This document shows positions 10,401-20,653 of a DNA stretch of 27,688 nucleotides, one piece after another (position 1 is the stretch's first letter; every line of letters begins with the position of its first letter). The DNA is taken from the NCBI GenBank assembly GCA_015501075.1, contig JADNYJ010000422.1:1-27688 (forward strand). Direction: 5' to 3'. The notes beneath the pieces are model-generated. The model saw nothing but the letters and a program-made list of their open reading frames with translations. It did no database searches and had not been told where the DNA came from. Source of the stretch: Gymnopilus junonius. Its lineage: Eukaryota > Basidiomycota > Agaricomycetes > Agaricales > Galerinaceae. A program made the translations under genes and the position numbers.

Positions 10401-12424
10401 CACATCGACAAGGAATTGAAGACTGTCTCTCCTGAACTGAAGAAGGTAACCTTTTCCAACCTTGTTCAACCCCTATTTCCACAACTCTAACACGACATCT
10501 GAAGGCTCGGACAACCCATGCAAATCTCCAAGCAAGGATCGAACAATTCTTAACTGTCATCAACGCAGCGGAAGATGGCCTCTTTGCTCCTTTCTGTCAA
10601 AAGATTGGCGTTATCAATATTCGAGAATATGAAGAACGTCAGCTCAAGCTTGCTCAGGAGGAGAGTCAGGCCCGGCTGAGGTTTGATACTCAAATTGCGA
10701 GGTTAACGAATCAGTACGTTCCTTGTGATTTTCCTCCCTCTCAAGGGTTGTAATCCCTGATTCATTTACCGCCTTTTAGAGCTGCATTCGGAGAATGAAG
10801 GCCTCACAGCGGCCACTGAACGTCTAGAGCGTCTGGAAGTACTAATCAACAATGAAAAGGCAAACCTTACGAAGCTCAAGGAGCAACGAGTGGCGGCCGA
10901 GAGGGACATCGCTGCCTCGGAGACTGTGGTGTCTAATCTGAAGGAAGAACTGATTGGATGGCAGGAAGTGTTGGATGAGAAGACAAAGGTCGTAGAGCAC
11001 GTAAAAAAGACGGGCATGAAGGCTTCCAAGGTGCTTGACCAGGCACTGAAGGAGATTGCGACTTGCGTGAGTTTGGATTCGTTGTCTCTGTGGCAGGTAT
11101 ACTCATGAATAATCTATTTTCTTCGTAGAACGACGAGATTGAGAAACTCGCTCTAGAGCGGTCTGCATTGTATCGCAAGTGCCGACTCGAGGAGATCAAG
11201 TTACCATTGCTTGAGGGCGACCTCAAGAATGTCCCATGGAGGAGGTAAATTTGCTTCTTTACTTTCAACTTTGGATACAAACGCGTATACGGGTAGAACC
11301 TCCGAGAGGAAATGGCCATGGACGTCGACGAAGATGAAAACGGAACACAACGACCAAAGGTCGCTGCGGATTACGGCATTCAAGTTGACTTCCAATTTAT
11401 CGATGATGATCCTAACGAGGACCCAGCCGAAACTCTGGCACGGTTAGACAAGGAGATCGGGGATAAAGCCGCTGAGATCGAGCGGATGGCGCCGAATATG
11501 AAGGCTATGGAACGGTATGTTTCCCTCCTTTGTTTATTCTTCTTGAAGGTGATTTATGATGCTCTTCCTATGTCTAGCCTGGATGATGTGGAGACGAAGC
11601 TTGAGGAAACGGAGCGCGAGGCGGAGAAAGCGCGTAAGGACTCTAAAGCTGCCCGTGACCATTTCCACGACGTGAAGAAACGAAGGTGATTTGGGTTGGT
11701 TGACTTTTGGGAGATTTCTATTACTTACATGGAATGACAGGTGTGACCTCTTCAACAAAGCATACAGTCACATCTCTGAACGTATCGACGATGTCTACAA
11801 AGAGCTCACGAAAGGCAAGGCGTCGCCCATGGGAGGTGTCGCTTACCTGAGTCTGGAAGACAGCGAGGTATGTCGTTTGTTTTACTCCTCTTATGTCGTT
11901 CGTCAAATTCTCAACATGTGATCTGTTTCATAGGAACCTTATAACGCAGGCATTAAATATCACGCTATGCCTCCTATGAAGCGGTTCCGAGATATGGATC
12001 AATTATCTGGAGGAGAGGAGAGAAGACAGTAGCTGCCCTTGCATTGTTGTTTGCGATTCACAGGTCGGTGCTGGTAACGGAATCTTCATCGGACACGTAA
12101 CTGATGCTGTTATGTGTTGGTCTTTAGTTACCAGCCAGCCCCCTTCTTTGTTCTTGATGAAGTTGATGCCGCTCTAGACAATACCAACGTGGCGAAGGTC
12201 GCCAACTATGTCCGAGCGCATGCTTCTGACACTTTCCAGTTTGTCGTTATCAGCTTGAAAGGGTCATTATACGAAAAAGGGACACTCCTTGGTTGGTATT
12301 TATCGGGACCAAGAAGTTAATAGCTCACGCACATTGACTCTCGATGTAAGTTTGATTTTATCCTATTGCCAACTTGCTATTTTACTCATTATTTTCTTTC
12401 CAGCTCACGCAATATGATGATTAG
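7469..12424 (+). CDS. SMC1: SMC1, cohesin ATPase subunit, 22 exons, with about nine frame breaks
   Basis: SMC1 pairs with SMC3 in cohesin, which holds sister chromatids together. I place 22 exons totalling about 1,243 codons, the usual SMC1 length, starting at ATG 7469 ([16 protein letters not shown]) and ending TLTLDLTQYDD before TAG 12422-12424. Walker [10 protein letters not shown] is at residues 31-39. QGDVEAVA and [15 protein letters not shown] follow, then the first coiled coil (8100-9480), the hinge (9558-9870, [13 protein letters not shown] onward) and the second coiled coil (10150-11900). The signature LSGGE is near 12005 and Walker [13 protein letters not shown] near 12150. Nearly all introns have canonical borders. 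The frame breaks near 8012, 9893, 9988, 10158, 10355, 10781, 11232, 12018 and 12280 by 1-2 nt; some at exon edges could be splice choice. I found no stop codon made by a substitution. It is either a decaying copy or a poorly resolved consensus of a working gene. Confidence 0.9.
8584..8635 (+). other. Candidate GC-AG intron in SMC1
   Basis: The reading ALEAK ends at GCCAAG (8583), followed by GCATGT, and resumes in frame at 8636 with [11 protein letters not shown]. The acceptor CAAG ends at 8635; an alternative AG at 8638 also keeps the frame. No GT donor near 8583 restores the frame. Confidence 0.6.
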
Positions 12425-12905
12425 AGGCTTTCATGCTTTCATGCCATTTTATGATTATTTTTGTTACTGCCTTCTGCCTTTCAGATGCCCTTCCCGTTAA
12501 ACTTTTGTCTACCTCTCTGTTGTACTTTGTAATTTTATGAATGGATTGCTCTCGCGATGCGTCTCAAATCGGAATGATCTCAATTTCCGATCCTACAGTG
12601 AAACTGTATACGTCAAACGTGATGGACATGAGCCCCAACGGCTGTGGTGACGCTATGGAGTAACTTGCACCTAGGGACGACGATCGAAGTACCAATCCCT
12701 AGAAACATTAGGCATATTGCCCTTGGGGTCTATTTTGAGCTGCACAAAAGACCATTGAGTAAGTTCCTAAGTCCTGATGCATACAGCGCGATGCATACCT
12801 CTCCGGCATTGGTCAAAGCCAGATATTGTGGGGTGTTGTCCCCTACCGGAGAAAATGAAATGCTGGATTTAGGGCTTAATAAAACCATCGTGCTAGGTAA
12901 ATACT
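12425..12905. other. Region between SMC1 and the next gene, no clear gene
   Basis: The tails of two convergent genes meet here. A 96-codon open frame on the plus strand (12644-12934) has no recognisable motif and overlaps the 3' end of the minus-strand gene. I do not call it. Confidence 0.5.
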
Positions 12906-13878
12906 TCATACATACTTGTAATAGCCAGTGTTAGAGCCCGACGCAGACAACGTGATATCCTTATGGTGCGCCGTAAAGACAAGGGTGTCGTCCGAACCCG
13001 GTTTCCTGTAATCAGGACCATACCAAAACCAAGCTCTGGATAGCCAAGAAATCGTGACCGCGGCGGATGTTGGCGTCAACACCGGTGGACTGGCAAGACG
13101 AACCTCAAACTAAACAAAAAAGGAAAAGTTAGTAAATCAAACTTCTCCATCGAAAGCGTCATGGCTCACATAGGTTGCCTCCGAGTCTTTGGAAGTGAGA
13201 ATAGCCCTTATTGGCCCAGAGTAGAACCTGAGATAATAGTTAAGATTGCGGAGGCGATATTCTCCTTCAGTGACGCCTTGTAATATCGTCTTTGGGGGAC
13301 GAACTACAGAGCGGAAGGTCAGTGGCATAGTCATGCATTACTTTAACCTGACCCACTGGTGACGAGCGACAGCCTGTCGAACAAAGATTGCACGGTGCTT
13401 TCCCCGTCTATCTGCGTCACACCCGATTTGAATCCAAAAGAAATATCATCCTTATTCCCTGGAAATGCTCTTGATTCGACGGCACTTATGGTGTCGCTTC
13501 TCTTTGCCCATAGAGACTTTGTTTGACCATTATCAGAGTAGGTGATCTTAGCAAGCTCCGGGTCCTCTGTGATGCTAGGATTTAGCACAGGCCCCGGATG
13601 AACAAGTAACAAAAGCTAAACCACTTACGAAGAAAAAGTACATCATTGTCTTTGAGCTTATAATAGGCAATAGTTTTGTCGTTCTCGAGTATCGTGCCCG
13701 AGTCGGACCCAAGCCTAAGCAGCCATAATGACGTGACACTCCGAAGGTTGTAATAAGAAGCAACATTTGTTTTGAGGTCGTATACCAACTGATCTTTCTG
13801 TGTTGTGTATGAGTCTTGCGGATCGGACACGAAGTCTCCGGTATCGACCAGCTTGAAGAAGAGATTCAAGTCGGCCAT
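12906..13878 (-). CDS. Unknown protein with a possible ubiquitin-like N-terminus
   Basis: I read four exons: 13878-13629, 13574-13348, 13303-13170 and 13109-12906, with introns of 44-60 nt and GT...AG borders. The start is ATG 13876-13878 (MADLNLFFKLVDTG). The first 83 residues look like a beta-grasp fold: a strand-forming start, DQLVYDLKTNVASYYNL as a helix-like stretch, and GTILENDKTIAYYKLKDNDV, which resembles the ubiquitin segment before its last strand. That fold is inferred from pattern only. Exon 3 contains GEYRLRNLNYYLRFY; exon 4 contains WFWYGPDYRKPGSDDTLVF. Exons 1 and 2 do not join in frame at the best splice sites (one nt short), so one border or one base is wrong. The function is unknown. 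Confidence 0.6.
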
Positions 13879-15077
13879 TGTTACTGGCAATACTAATAGG
13901 CCGCACAGGTGAGATATAGCAATAGCTCTGGAATGGGAAGTCTACTTGCCAACCTTCAGAGATTAATGATGCGTGAGGGAGTAGGGGGTGTCGATTTCCT
14001 CAAACGTTAAGACTTTTAAAGATGACCATCAACTGCAGACACGAGGATAATTTCAGTACCGACCATTCCTCTTGTCAATCTAAATTTACCTGGACATGCA
14101 TAGCAGGACAGGACGTACGAGATGCGGCTCTCTCACTCTCTAAGCGAGCCAACATGGTCACACGAGCACACTCACACTCGGCCCCAGCACATTGGCTCGC
14201 AGGACTCCTCGCTTTCGCAGATGGCAAATTTTGGAAGTGATGGTACTGTGATTGGAAAAGATATGTTCCACACATGTTGGGCATAAATTGAACTCGTGGT
14301 GGCTGCGTGTCCTCTTTCAGTCCAAAGGAACGCTAGGATCGCCGGTGCTATCTTCCAGATTACCTGGGCCGCCGGTGGAATGTTGATAGATTTATTGAGT
14401 TTCAGTGTTTCAATAGCTTAGAGGAGAACCGCTCGGAGCACTTTGACCAAGGGACGGAGGGGAGGATTAAGCAGTGAAAAACTGGACGCGCTCATTAGTC
14501 TGACAAGTCACTGATAATTACGACGACGTCACGTGTGCGTATGAACAACAAACGAATAACTCCCACGATTATCCATCCCTCAACCTGCTACATATAACTA
14601 CCCACCAACGACTTCAATTGATTGAGTCACTGCATAATGCTCGTAAAATTGCACGAGGAAATTTACCCTTCCGTAGTTGCTTCGCACTTAGCCAGCAAAT
14701 ATCCCGGATGAGCTTGACCTCAACGTCCCATTTTCTTCCATTCACTGATCTTCTCGTATACTTAGTGCTCAATAAACATAATCTCCCGTGTCTATCCGGT
14801 TGTAATTCGGTACGTTGTCGGGAAGCGCTTAGGATGTGGTTCGCGATGTCGTCGTTGCGTGCTCGGCGATTCCTCTTTGACGGAAGGCTTCGAAAAATCG
14901 GAAAAATGACGGAACGCGTGTTGCCTCCTCCGGTAAAACCACTTGAATACAACGTTCTGTCCGCGCTCCCGTTTAATGGACAATGTTACCCTTTATTCGT
15001 GGTAGAAATTCAGACAGGTACTACGGATGAATCAACGACGTTTGGCGGACATTCTCCGTCTGCTGCTTTACTTGTAA
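13879..15077. other. Intergenic region upstream of the cellulase gene, no clear gene
   Basis: Several overlapping open frames of 60-150 codons occur on both strands between 14022 and 15082. They overlap each other in different frames, have no family motif and no convincing intron structure. An E-box or CRE-like stretch (GACGTCACGTG) sits near 14525 and might be regulatory. Confidence 0.45.
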
Positions 15078-15083
15078 TATAAA
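15078..15083 (+). promoter_or_regulatory. TATA box of the GH7 gene
   Basis: TATAAA lies 59 bp before the cellulase ATG. A pyrimidine-rich leader (CCACATCAAGCTCCCTCTCG) follows, as is common in highly expressed fungal secreted-enzyme genes. Confidence 0.55.
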
Positions 15084-15141
15084 GCCACCCTGGCCTCATC
15101 TTGTGCAATTCCACATCAAGCTCCCTCTCGTGTAAAAAGTG

Positions 15142-16444
15142 ATGTCTTCACGCTCTATCGTGACGCTCTCGACACTGTTAGTGGCCGCCGTGTATGGTCA
15201 ACAAATCGACACCAACACACCGGAAGTCAATCCTCCTCTTCTCTGGGAGGAATGTACTCTTCCCGGTCTCTGTCGCAAAGTCAATGGATCCGTAACCCTG
15301 GACGCCAACTGGCGATGGACGCACAACATCGGTGGCTACTCCAACTGCAAGAACGGAAACACTTGGAACACCACATTCTGCCCCGATCCTACGACCTGCG
15401 CCGAGAACTGTGCCGTTGAAGGTGTCGACTACGCCTCGTCCGGCGTCTACACTAGTGGCAACGCCTTGACGCTCACACTAAACACCGTCACCAACTCCGG
15501 ACCTCGCCTCTACCTCCTCGCTGCCGACCAAAAGACTTACCAGGCATTCATGCTCAACCAGCAGGAGTTCGCCTTCGACGTTGATCTCAGCCAGGTTGCC
15601 TGTGGTATGAACGCAGCGCTGTACTTCAGCGAAATGGATGCCCACGGTGGCAACGCGGCTACCAACAAAGCAGGAGCCAAGTACGGGACTGGCTACTGTG
15701 ACGCGCAATGCCCGTCCGGTGATAACTTCTTTAATGGCCAGGTGAGCGATGTACCACGGAAGCTGTGCGGTTTAATCCATGTCTAATTAGCCCTTTTAGG
15801 CCAACATTGCCAATAATGGTATCTGCTGTAATGAAATGGATATCTGGGAGGCGAACAGGATATCCAACGCGTTCACCACTCACGGCTGCTTGGAGAACGG
15901 TCCATACACGTGCTCCGGAGCTGGATGCCAGGGCCAATGCGATGGCAATGGCTGCGCGTTCAACGCTTTCCACCAAGGCGCTCCCCAGTTCTACGGTCCC
16001 GGACTAACCATCGACACCACGAAAAAATTCACTGTCGTCACCCAATTCCTCACTAATAACGGCGGCACCTCCGGACAACTCAACGAGATCCGCCGTCTCT
16101 ACGTTCAGAACGGCCGCGTACACCAAACCCCAGCGACGAAAGTGACGGGCATGCCACCATTTAACTCCATCTCGCAGCCATTCTGTGATGCTCAGAGGAA
16201 GATCATGAACGCCACAAACTTATTTGACGAGACGGGCGGAATGCAGCCGTTGAACAACGCGTTCAAGACGGGAATGGTGTTGGTCTTTAGCTTGTGGGAT
16301 GACCCGTATGGTGGCATGACCTGGCTCGATGGTCCTGGAGCGGGAACCTGCACTGGTGGACTTGACACCTCAGGCGGGCCCTCTGTCAACGTCACCTTCT
16401 CGAACATCAAGTTTGGTAACATAGGTTCGACTTACCTAATCTAA
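15142..16444 (+). CDS. GH7 cellulase, endoglucanase-type, secreted, no CBM1
   Basis: This is a glycoside hydrolase family 7 enzyme cutting beta-1,4-glucan with retention of configuration. Two exons, 15142-15741 and 15800-16444, join in frame to 414 residues, the size of one catalytic domain. Residues 1-20 (SIVTLSTLLVAAVYG) are a signal peptide. The catalytic motif NEMDIWEAN gives Glu212 (nucleophile), Asp214 and Glu217 (acid/base). Many paired cysteines (GYCDAQC, GICCNE, TCSGAGCQGQC) fit the family. The segment before the catalytic motif is short (NGQANIANNGICC), as in endoglucanase I, lacking the longer insertion of cellobiohydrolases; this argues for an open cleft. There is no linker or CBM1. 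The ATG at 15142 gives a clean signal peptide. A splice at 16424 into TTTTCAG 16482 is possible but unnecessary. Confidence 0.93.
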
Positions 16445-16912
16445 AATATGTGACCTTCACATGGTTGTATAAAATATTTTCAGGGCCTGCAGTTAAGTGT
16501 GTATTCTGAGAGATCATATCTATCGCCGGCTCTAGTGAAAGATATCGATAACGAAAGAGCCTCCGACTCCTCCAAGTTCAGCAGTTCTCTTGTCGCCCAA
16601 GTCGTAGGCAGCCCCAGCGCGAGTTGCTTCACACTTGTAGTCAGACCTCAACAAGGTGGCGTTCCCTGGACCTGTCGCCATGTGGCATATCAGTGAAGGC
16701 TGACTAGTTGACTTGTCTACATCTGGCCTTCTGTTTTATCACTGAGATGATATCGAGTTCTATGCCTGCATGGTATATAACTATCGCAAGTACGTACTTC
16801 ACTAAGCTCGGATTATCCTATTTCTTACACGCGATTCAGGATGGATAGAAACTCAGGAACGTAGATCAGAATACACTCCCCACCTCCTCAGCGTTAGCAC
16901 TTATCTCATCGG
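16445..16912. other. Convergent 3' region between GH7 and HET genes
   Basis: Short frames exist on both strands (plus 16499-16696; minus from ATG 16681) but have no recognisable motif. This is probably the 3' untranslated sequence of the two convergent genes. Confidence 0.5.
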
Positions 16913-18856
16913 TCACAAAATGATCAACTCGGTCTTTTGTGCACCGCGGTCGTCGAAGAATTTCGTTGTACTGGCCGACCAGTCGTACTGCCGAAAGGAA
17001 CCAACCCGAACCCAATTGCTGCTCGCCGTTTCCTTTGTCACCACCAACCCCATATTCATCCAGGTGGTGTCAGAAGAGGCGTGTACAACAAGTAATGCCC
17101 ACAGCTCTTGTCCAATTTTTGGGAGAACATCGGGCAAAAAAGATATGCCATCGTCAGCGCTATTCTCTCTCGGTGTCTTATTACCCCATCTTAGCTTGTA
17201 ACCATTCTCGACCTCTTCCCACCGAACGAGCTGTAGTAGCCCACGGACTCGGATATACGCACTCGAAATTTGCCCATTTGCTGCTATTTGGTGTGCAACG
17301 GCCTCAAGTAGCTCAATCTTCCAGTGAAATGTATAGTTGAAATCTTGGATGCCAGGGCTGACTTCGCTGTTGAGCGAAGCCCATGACCAAGTGGGAGCTT
17401 GGTATCCTCCTACGGGGCGCATTGTTGGCTTGCTATTGTACCAAAGAAGCTCTGGGAAAATAAACTCCTTCCATAGCCCTGCGATGTTATGCAATCCGGT
17501 TTTGGATTCTGCAAGTTTCACGATTCCAGCGATTGCGACAAGCTTGTCCGTACCATATGTCAACCCGCATGGATTGTACATTGATATGATCCTTGACCAC
17601 CAACGCCAGAATGCAAAGTAGCTCTCGTCGAATTCTCCGGTTATTGTTAAGGAACATGTCTGATGGATAGTGTACTGTGGCGTGGGGTTCTTCCATAGCT
17701 CGGGGCTGCGATCATTTGCACTTCCAGTAACGCACTCCCAGTACAAGCCAAATGTACCAAAATGCAAAATCCTAGGGGATAGTATCCATTCTTGCATAAC
17801 CCATGCGCGCTCGTGGAGAGGCTCGACACGTGATCCATAACCTGTTAAGCCTAGCGATTTCCTTTCCGTCTCGGCCGCCAACTGGACTATCCGGCCTGTA
17901 TCCAATTCGAACTTGCATGGCTTGAAGCACAATGGATTCCGTGTTTTGAAGCAACCACTATCACCGTCTGTAGCACCCAGTGCAGCAATAGTGCACATAG
18001 ATCCTCGGTAGATATCCCCCATTATTGCGGACTCAGTTTGCCAGTGTTCTTTAGAATCTTGGATGATACAGAGAGAGTCAATCCAGAGGTACTGGTATCC
18101 CAATTTCCGGGTGATGAAGATGGCCTCACGGAACGTTTTTGGCAGGTCATCTAGCTGGAAGCCGGTCAGGAGAGCTGTTATGTTGGTGCTGTTGAGCTGG
18201 AAGATATGGCTACCACCCCAGCGATGACTCAGTGTCAAGTACTTGGGATGATTTGGGAGATCTACAGTGCGGCAAAGACGAAGGGCTTCAGCACCTACGT
18301 TGACGAGGTATGATGGAAATGCAGATTTGTTACTCGATGCAGGTGTTAATCTTATGTCTTCACAGAGCTGATGGTTCGAAGTGCACTGGTGGAGCCATGT
18401 ACTCGCCAGATCCAAAGCCGCGTCTGAGCCCGTAGACATGCTCCACGACGCTGCAACAGGTTGATTGGAATCGATGTTAGAATCAATGAAAATGGTGCCA
18501 TTGACAAGCCTGTTCCCATTAGCATCCTTCAGCCACGCGTCTGCGGAAGCCACGACTTTTGATCCCTTGTTGTTGAAGCTCATTGTAATGGTGATGAAGG
18601 ACCCGGGCGGTTGGGATATATCGCGTTCAGAGTGGGTGGGGCATAATTTTTGAGAGATGATGGAGCAGAAATGGCAACCTTTCAAGCCTGATGCTTGAAC
18701 TTCGCGAGCTTGGCCGTAGTCGATACGGAAGGGTGCACTGGATTTGGTTTGGTCACTTTGCCTAAATTCCAGGAAACGGGCTTGGATGATGCCAATAACT
18801 CCCCGACACCTGTCGCACGGTACGTTGGGTTCAACTGATACATTGCGCTCGGACAT
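16913..18856 (-). CDS. HET-domain protein, intact, single exon
   Basis: This is an uninterrupted 647-residue reading from ATG 18856 to TGA 16913-16915. A cysteine-rich N-terminus (PCDRCRGVIG, GCHFCSII) is followed by the HET core: YLTLSHRWGG near residue 205, then FREAIFITRKLGYQYLWIDSLC and SAIMGDIYRGSMCTIAALGA up to about residue 290. HERAWVMQEWILSPRILHFG lies near 350. The C-terminal half has the usual APTWSWASL motif near residue 490. HET proteins are linked to non-self recognition and cell death, and many fungal genomes carry dozens. It is the second HET gene here, unrelated in detail to the decayed one at 345-2409. The clean frame shows that the consensus here is accurate. Confidence 0.92.
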   Translation of the reverse strand: MSERNVSVEPNVPCDRCRGVIGIIQARFLEFRQSDQTKSSAPFRIDYGQAREVQASGLKGCHFCSIISQKLCPTHSERDISQPPGSFITITMSFNNKGSKVVASADAWLKDANGNRLVNGTIFIDSNIDSNQPVAASWSMSTGSDAALDLASTWLHQCTSNHQLCEDIRLTPASSNKSAFPSYLVNVGAEALRLCRTVDLPNHPKYLTLSHRWGGSHIFQLNSTNITALLTGFQLDDLPKTFREAIFITRKLGYQYLWIDSLCIIQDSKEHWQTESAIMGDIYRGSMCTIAALGATDGDSGCFKTRNPLCFKPCKFELDTGRIVQLAAETERKSLGLTGYGSRVEPLHERAWVMQEWILSPRILHFGTFGLYWECVTGSANDRSPELWKNPTPQYTIHQTCSLTITGEFDESYFAFWRWWSRIISMYNPCGLTYGTDKLVAIAGIVKLAESKTGLHNIAGLWKEFIFPELLWYNSKPTMRPVGGYQAPTWSWASLNSEVSPGIQDFNYTFHWKIELLEAVAHQIAANGQISSAYIRVRGLLQLVRWEEVENGYKLRWGNKTPRENSADDGISFLPDVLPKIGQELWALLVVHASSDTTWMNMGLVVTKETASSNWVRVGSFRQYDWSASTTKFFDDRGAQKTELIIL

Positions 18857-19171
18857 CTCAAAGATCTGTTATCCGTGCCGATCAAGACCTGTAGAAGACT
18901 GCGTGTTTGGGGTTATTAAATACGCAAGACCTACCAGCAGAATCCCAGAGTTGGATTCTGGATTAGGATGGTTGAAACCAATGATACAGCATCAACAAGT
19001 TTAGAAATCAATTTCTCGTTATCCTACGGCGTGGCAGAAAGCTACAGCGGCGAACTTATTGTTTTGAACCGCGTGAAAATCTTAATGCCCACGGATTTAT
19101 TGAATCTTTACAAAGCATCAACGTTTCTACAGAATTTCAACCTTAGCTCGACCAGTATACGTATACGATGT
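18857..19171. other. Upstream region of the HET gene, no gene
   Basis: No motif or family was recognised here. It is presumably the promoter of the minus-strand HET gene. Confidence 0.4.
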
Positions 19172-19560
19172 CTAATTCATGCCTAGGCGAGAGTTTATGA
19201 CGTACTTCAGCTTACTTCCATCATCCATGTACATATTCTTGTAGACTTGTAGAGTGCTATTTATTGCTAGTTTCCAGATAAGATAGGTGGACTCCGAAAT
19301 TAGAATGTGGTAAAGTATCTCGTTTTGTCTCTTTCCTTTCTCATCTTTGAACTCTGTGAGCCCGCACGCTAGAATTTCTCCCATTCCCAGCTTGATCCAT
19401 TGCAATGATCCCTCTTGCCAAAAATCTTCTACCAGTTTACTTATGGGCCAGTCGCCAAATTTTGGGGATGAGACATTAGTTGGACCAGGGTAAGGATCGA
19501 TGTGTTCCATAGATTCATGTGTGTTTGCAAAACTGACCTTTTGCTCATTCTTCATAGTCT
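19172..19560 (-). pseudogene. Remnant of a non-LTR retrotransposon ORF2 (C-terminal end)
   Basis: The minus-strand reading contains MGEILACGLTEFKDEKGKR, ILYHILISESTYLIWKL and YVINSRLGMN. I know this pattern from the region after the RNase H domain of LINE-type ORF2 proteins in mushroom genomes, where a 'GCGL..F.DEKGK', 'RIL.SES.YLIWK' and 'INKRL' series is usual. Only about 130 codons remain and no reverse transcriptase is present, so it is a dead fragment. The identification rests on memory of the family and is moderate. Confidence 0.55.
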
Positions 19561-20115
19561 GGCATATTGGTCCATAGTGACCCATTGCAAAGTTCAATGT
19601 GGGACCACATGATGCTGCATCAAAGCCACAGGTTGTCCCTGTGGCTTTGACTCATGATGCCAAGATGCAAGCAGTGATGCTGAATGTTCTGCCACCACCA
19701 AATCTGACTGCAAAAAAGACATCTGTGACCCAAGGATAGGGTTGCCGAAGTTCAGTTCAGTTCAGTTCTTTGGCCAATTTTCTGAACTGAGAACTGAACT
19801 TCCCAGTTCAGTTCAGTTCGAACTGTTCTGAACTGGCAATGGCCAAAACATAAAATTTCCTTTCATCTGAGGCTTTGAAATAGTAGATAGACTACAGATA
19901 TGTCTATCTTCTATCGTTAGACATTGCTATATGTACAAAACAGTATATTATTTGCTGGTTTTTCAAGCATTGGGTAGTGCCATGTAACTCATGTCCTCAC
20001 ACAATAAATAAAATCATTTTAAGAAATTATTTTATGTCATCTAGTGCTTGGGATTAGTACTAAGAAGTTCTCTATACATTATGGGAATCTAATGGTAATT
20101 TTTTGATGCCAAAGT

Positions 20116-20653
20116 ACTGTTGCATTTTGTTCAATTCACCGGTCACAGGTCACAGGCCCTCCAAAATCGGCGAAATGTCACAGTTGTCCATGGTCACAAG
20201 GCTGAGTGGCGAAACCATTTGATGGCCATAAATTTGGCCATTTTTGCACTTAAAATCACAAAAATCACCCCAGAACTGGTGAACTGCCACTCTGGCATTT
20301 TTAAATTACTAGAAATAAAAGTTGTGAGACTGTAATTAGTTAAACTAAGTATTTTGTGGCTTAGAGGTCAATGTCCAAGTCTTCATAACTGGGTTTGATA
20401 TCATGCTACCAAAATTGGACAGATGATTGCTACGTAAGTAGTTGAAAAAGAACACATCAGTTGAGAATCGAACCCACTGCCTAGAGCAGTCATTGAACTA
20501 CTTTGACACATACTACCAGTCCACCATGACAACTCTGTAAGACTGGTGAAATTTTAGGTAGGTCACAGGTCCCAAGCCCACCTGGTGAACCTGGTATTTC
20601 ACCAGGCAGGTCACAGGTCACAGGGGGTGGTGAATTGAATGAAATGCAACAGT
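20116..20653. repeat. Nested inverted-repeat unit inside the hAT-type element
   Basis: ACTGTTGCATTT (20116-20127) is mirrored by AAATGCAACAGT (20642-20653), and the inverted match continues inward through TTCAATTCACC. Next to each end lies a direct GGTCACAGGTCACAGG motif (about 20140 and 20607). A TA dinucleotide may flank both ends, which would suit a Tc1/mariner-type insertion, but this is weak. Confidence 0.5.
20440..20530 (-). repeat. Possible tRNA-derived (SINE-like) sequence
   Basis: On the minus strand GGTTCGATTC (20465-20474) matches the Pol III B box well, and TGGACTGGTAG (20513-20523) is a weak A box about 35 nt upstream. No full cloverleaf is visible, so it is at most a tRNA-like relic. 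Confidence 0.3.

Noticed and set aside
12644..12934. 96-codon plus-strand frame after SMC1
   Set aside because: It has no recognisable motif and overlaps the last exon of the minus-strand gene at 12906-13878.
14618..15082. 154-codon plus-strand frame upstream of the cellulase gene
   Set aside because: It overlaps minus-strand frames of similar length, has no motif and runs into the cellulase promoter. Chance openness is likely.
16532..16681. Minus-strand 50-codon frame between GH7 and HET
   Set aside because: The composition looks protein-like, but there is no family match, no intron structure and it lies in the 3' region of two genes.
20455..20530. Functional tRNA gene on the minus strand
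   Set aside because: The B box is good, but the A box is weak and neither an acceptor stem nor a cloverleaf can be formed by eye.
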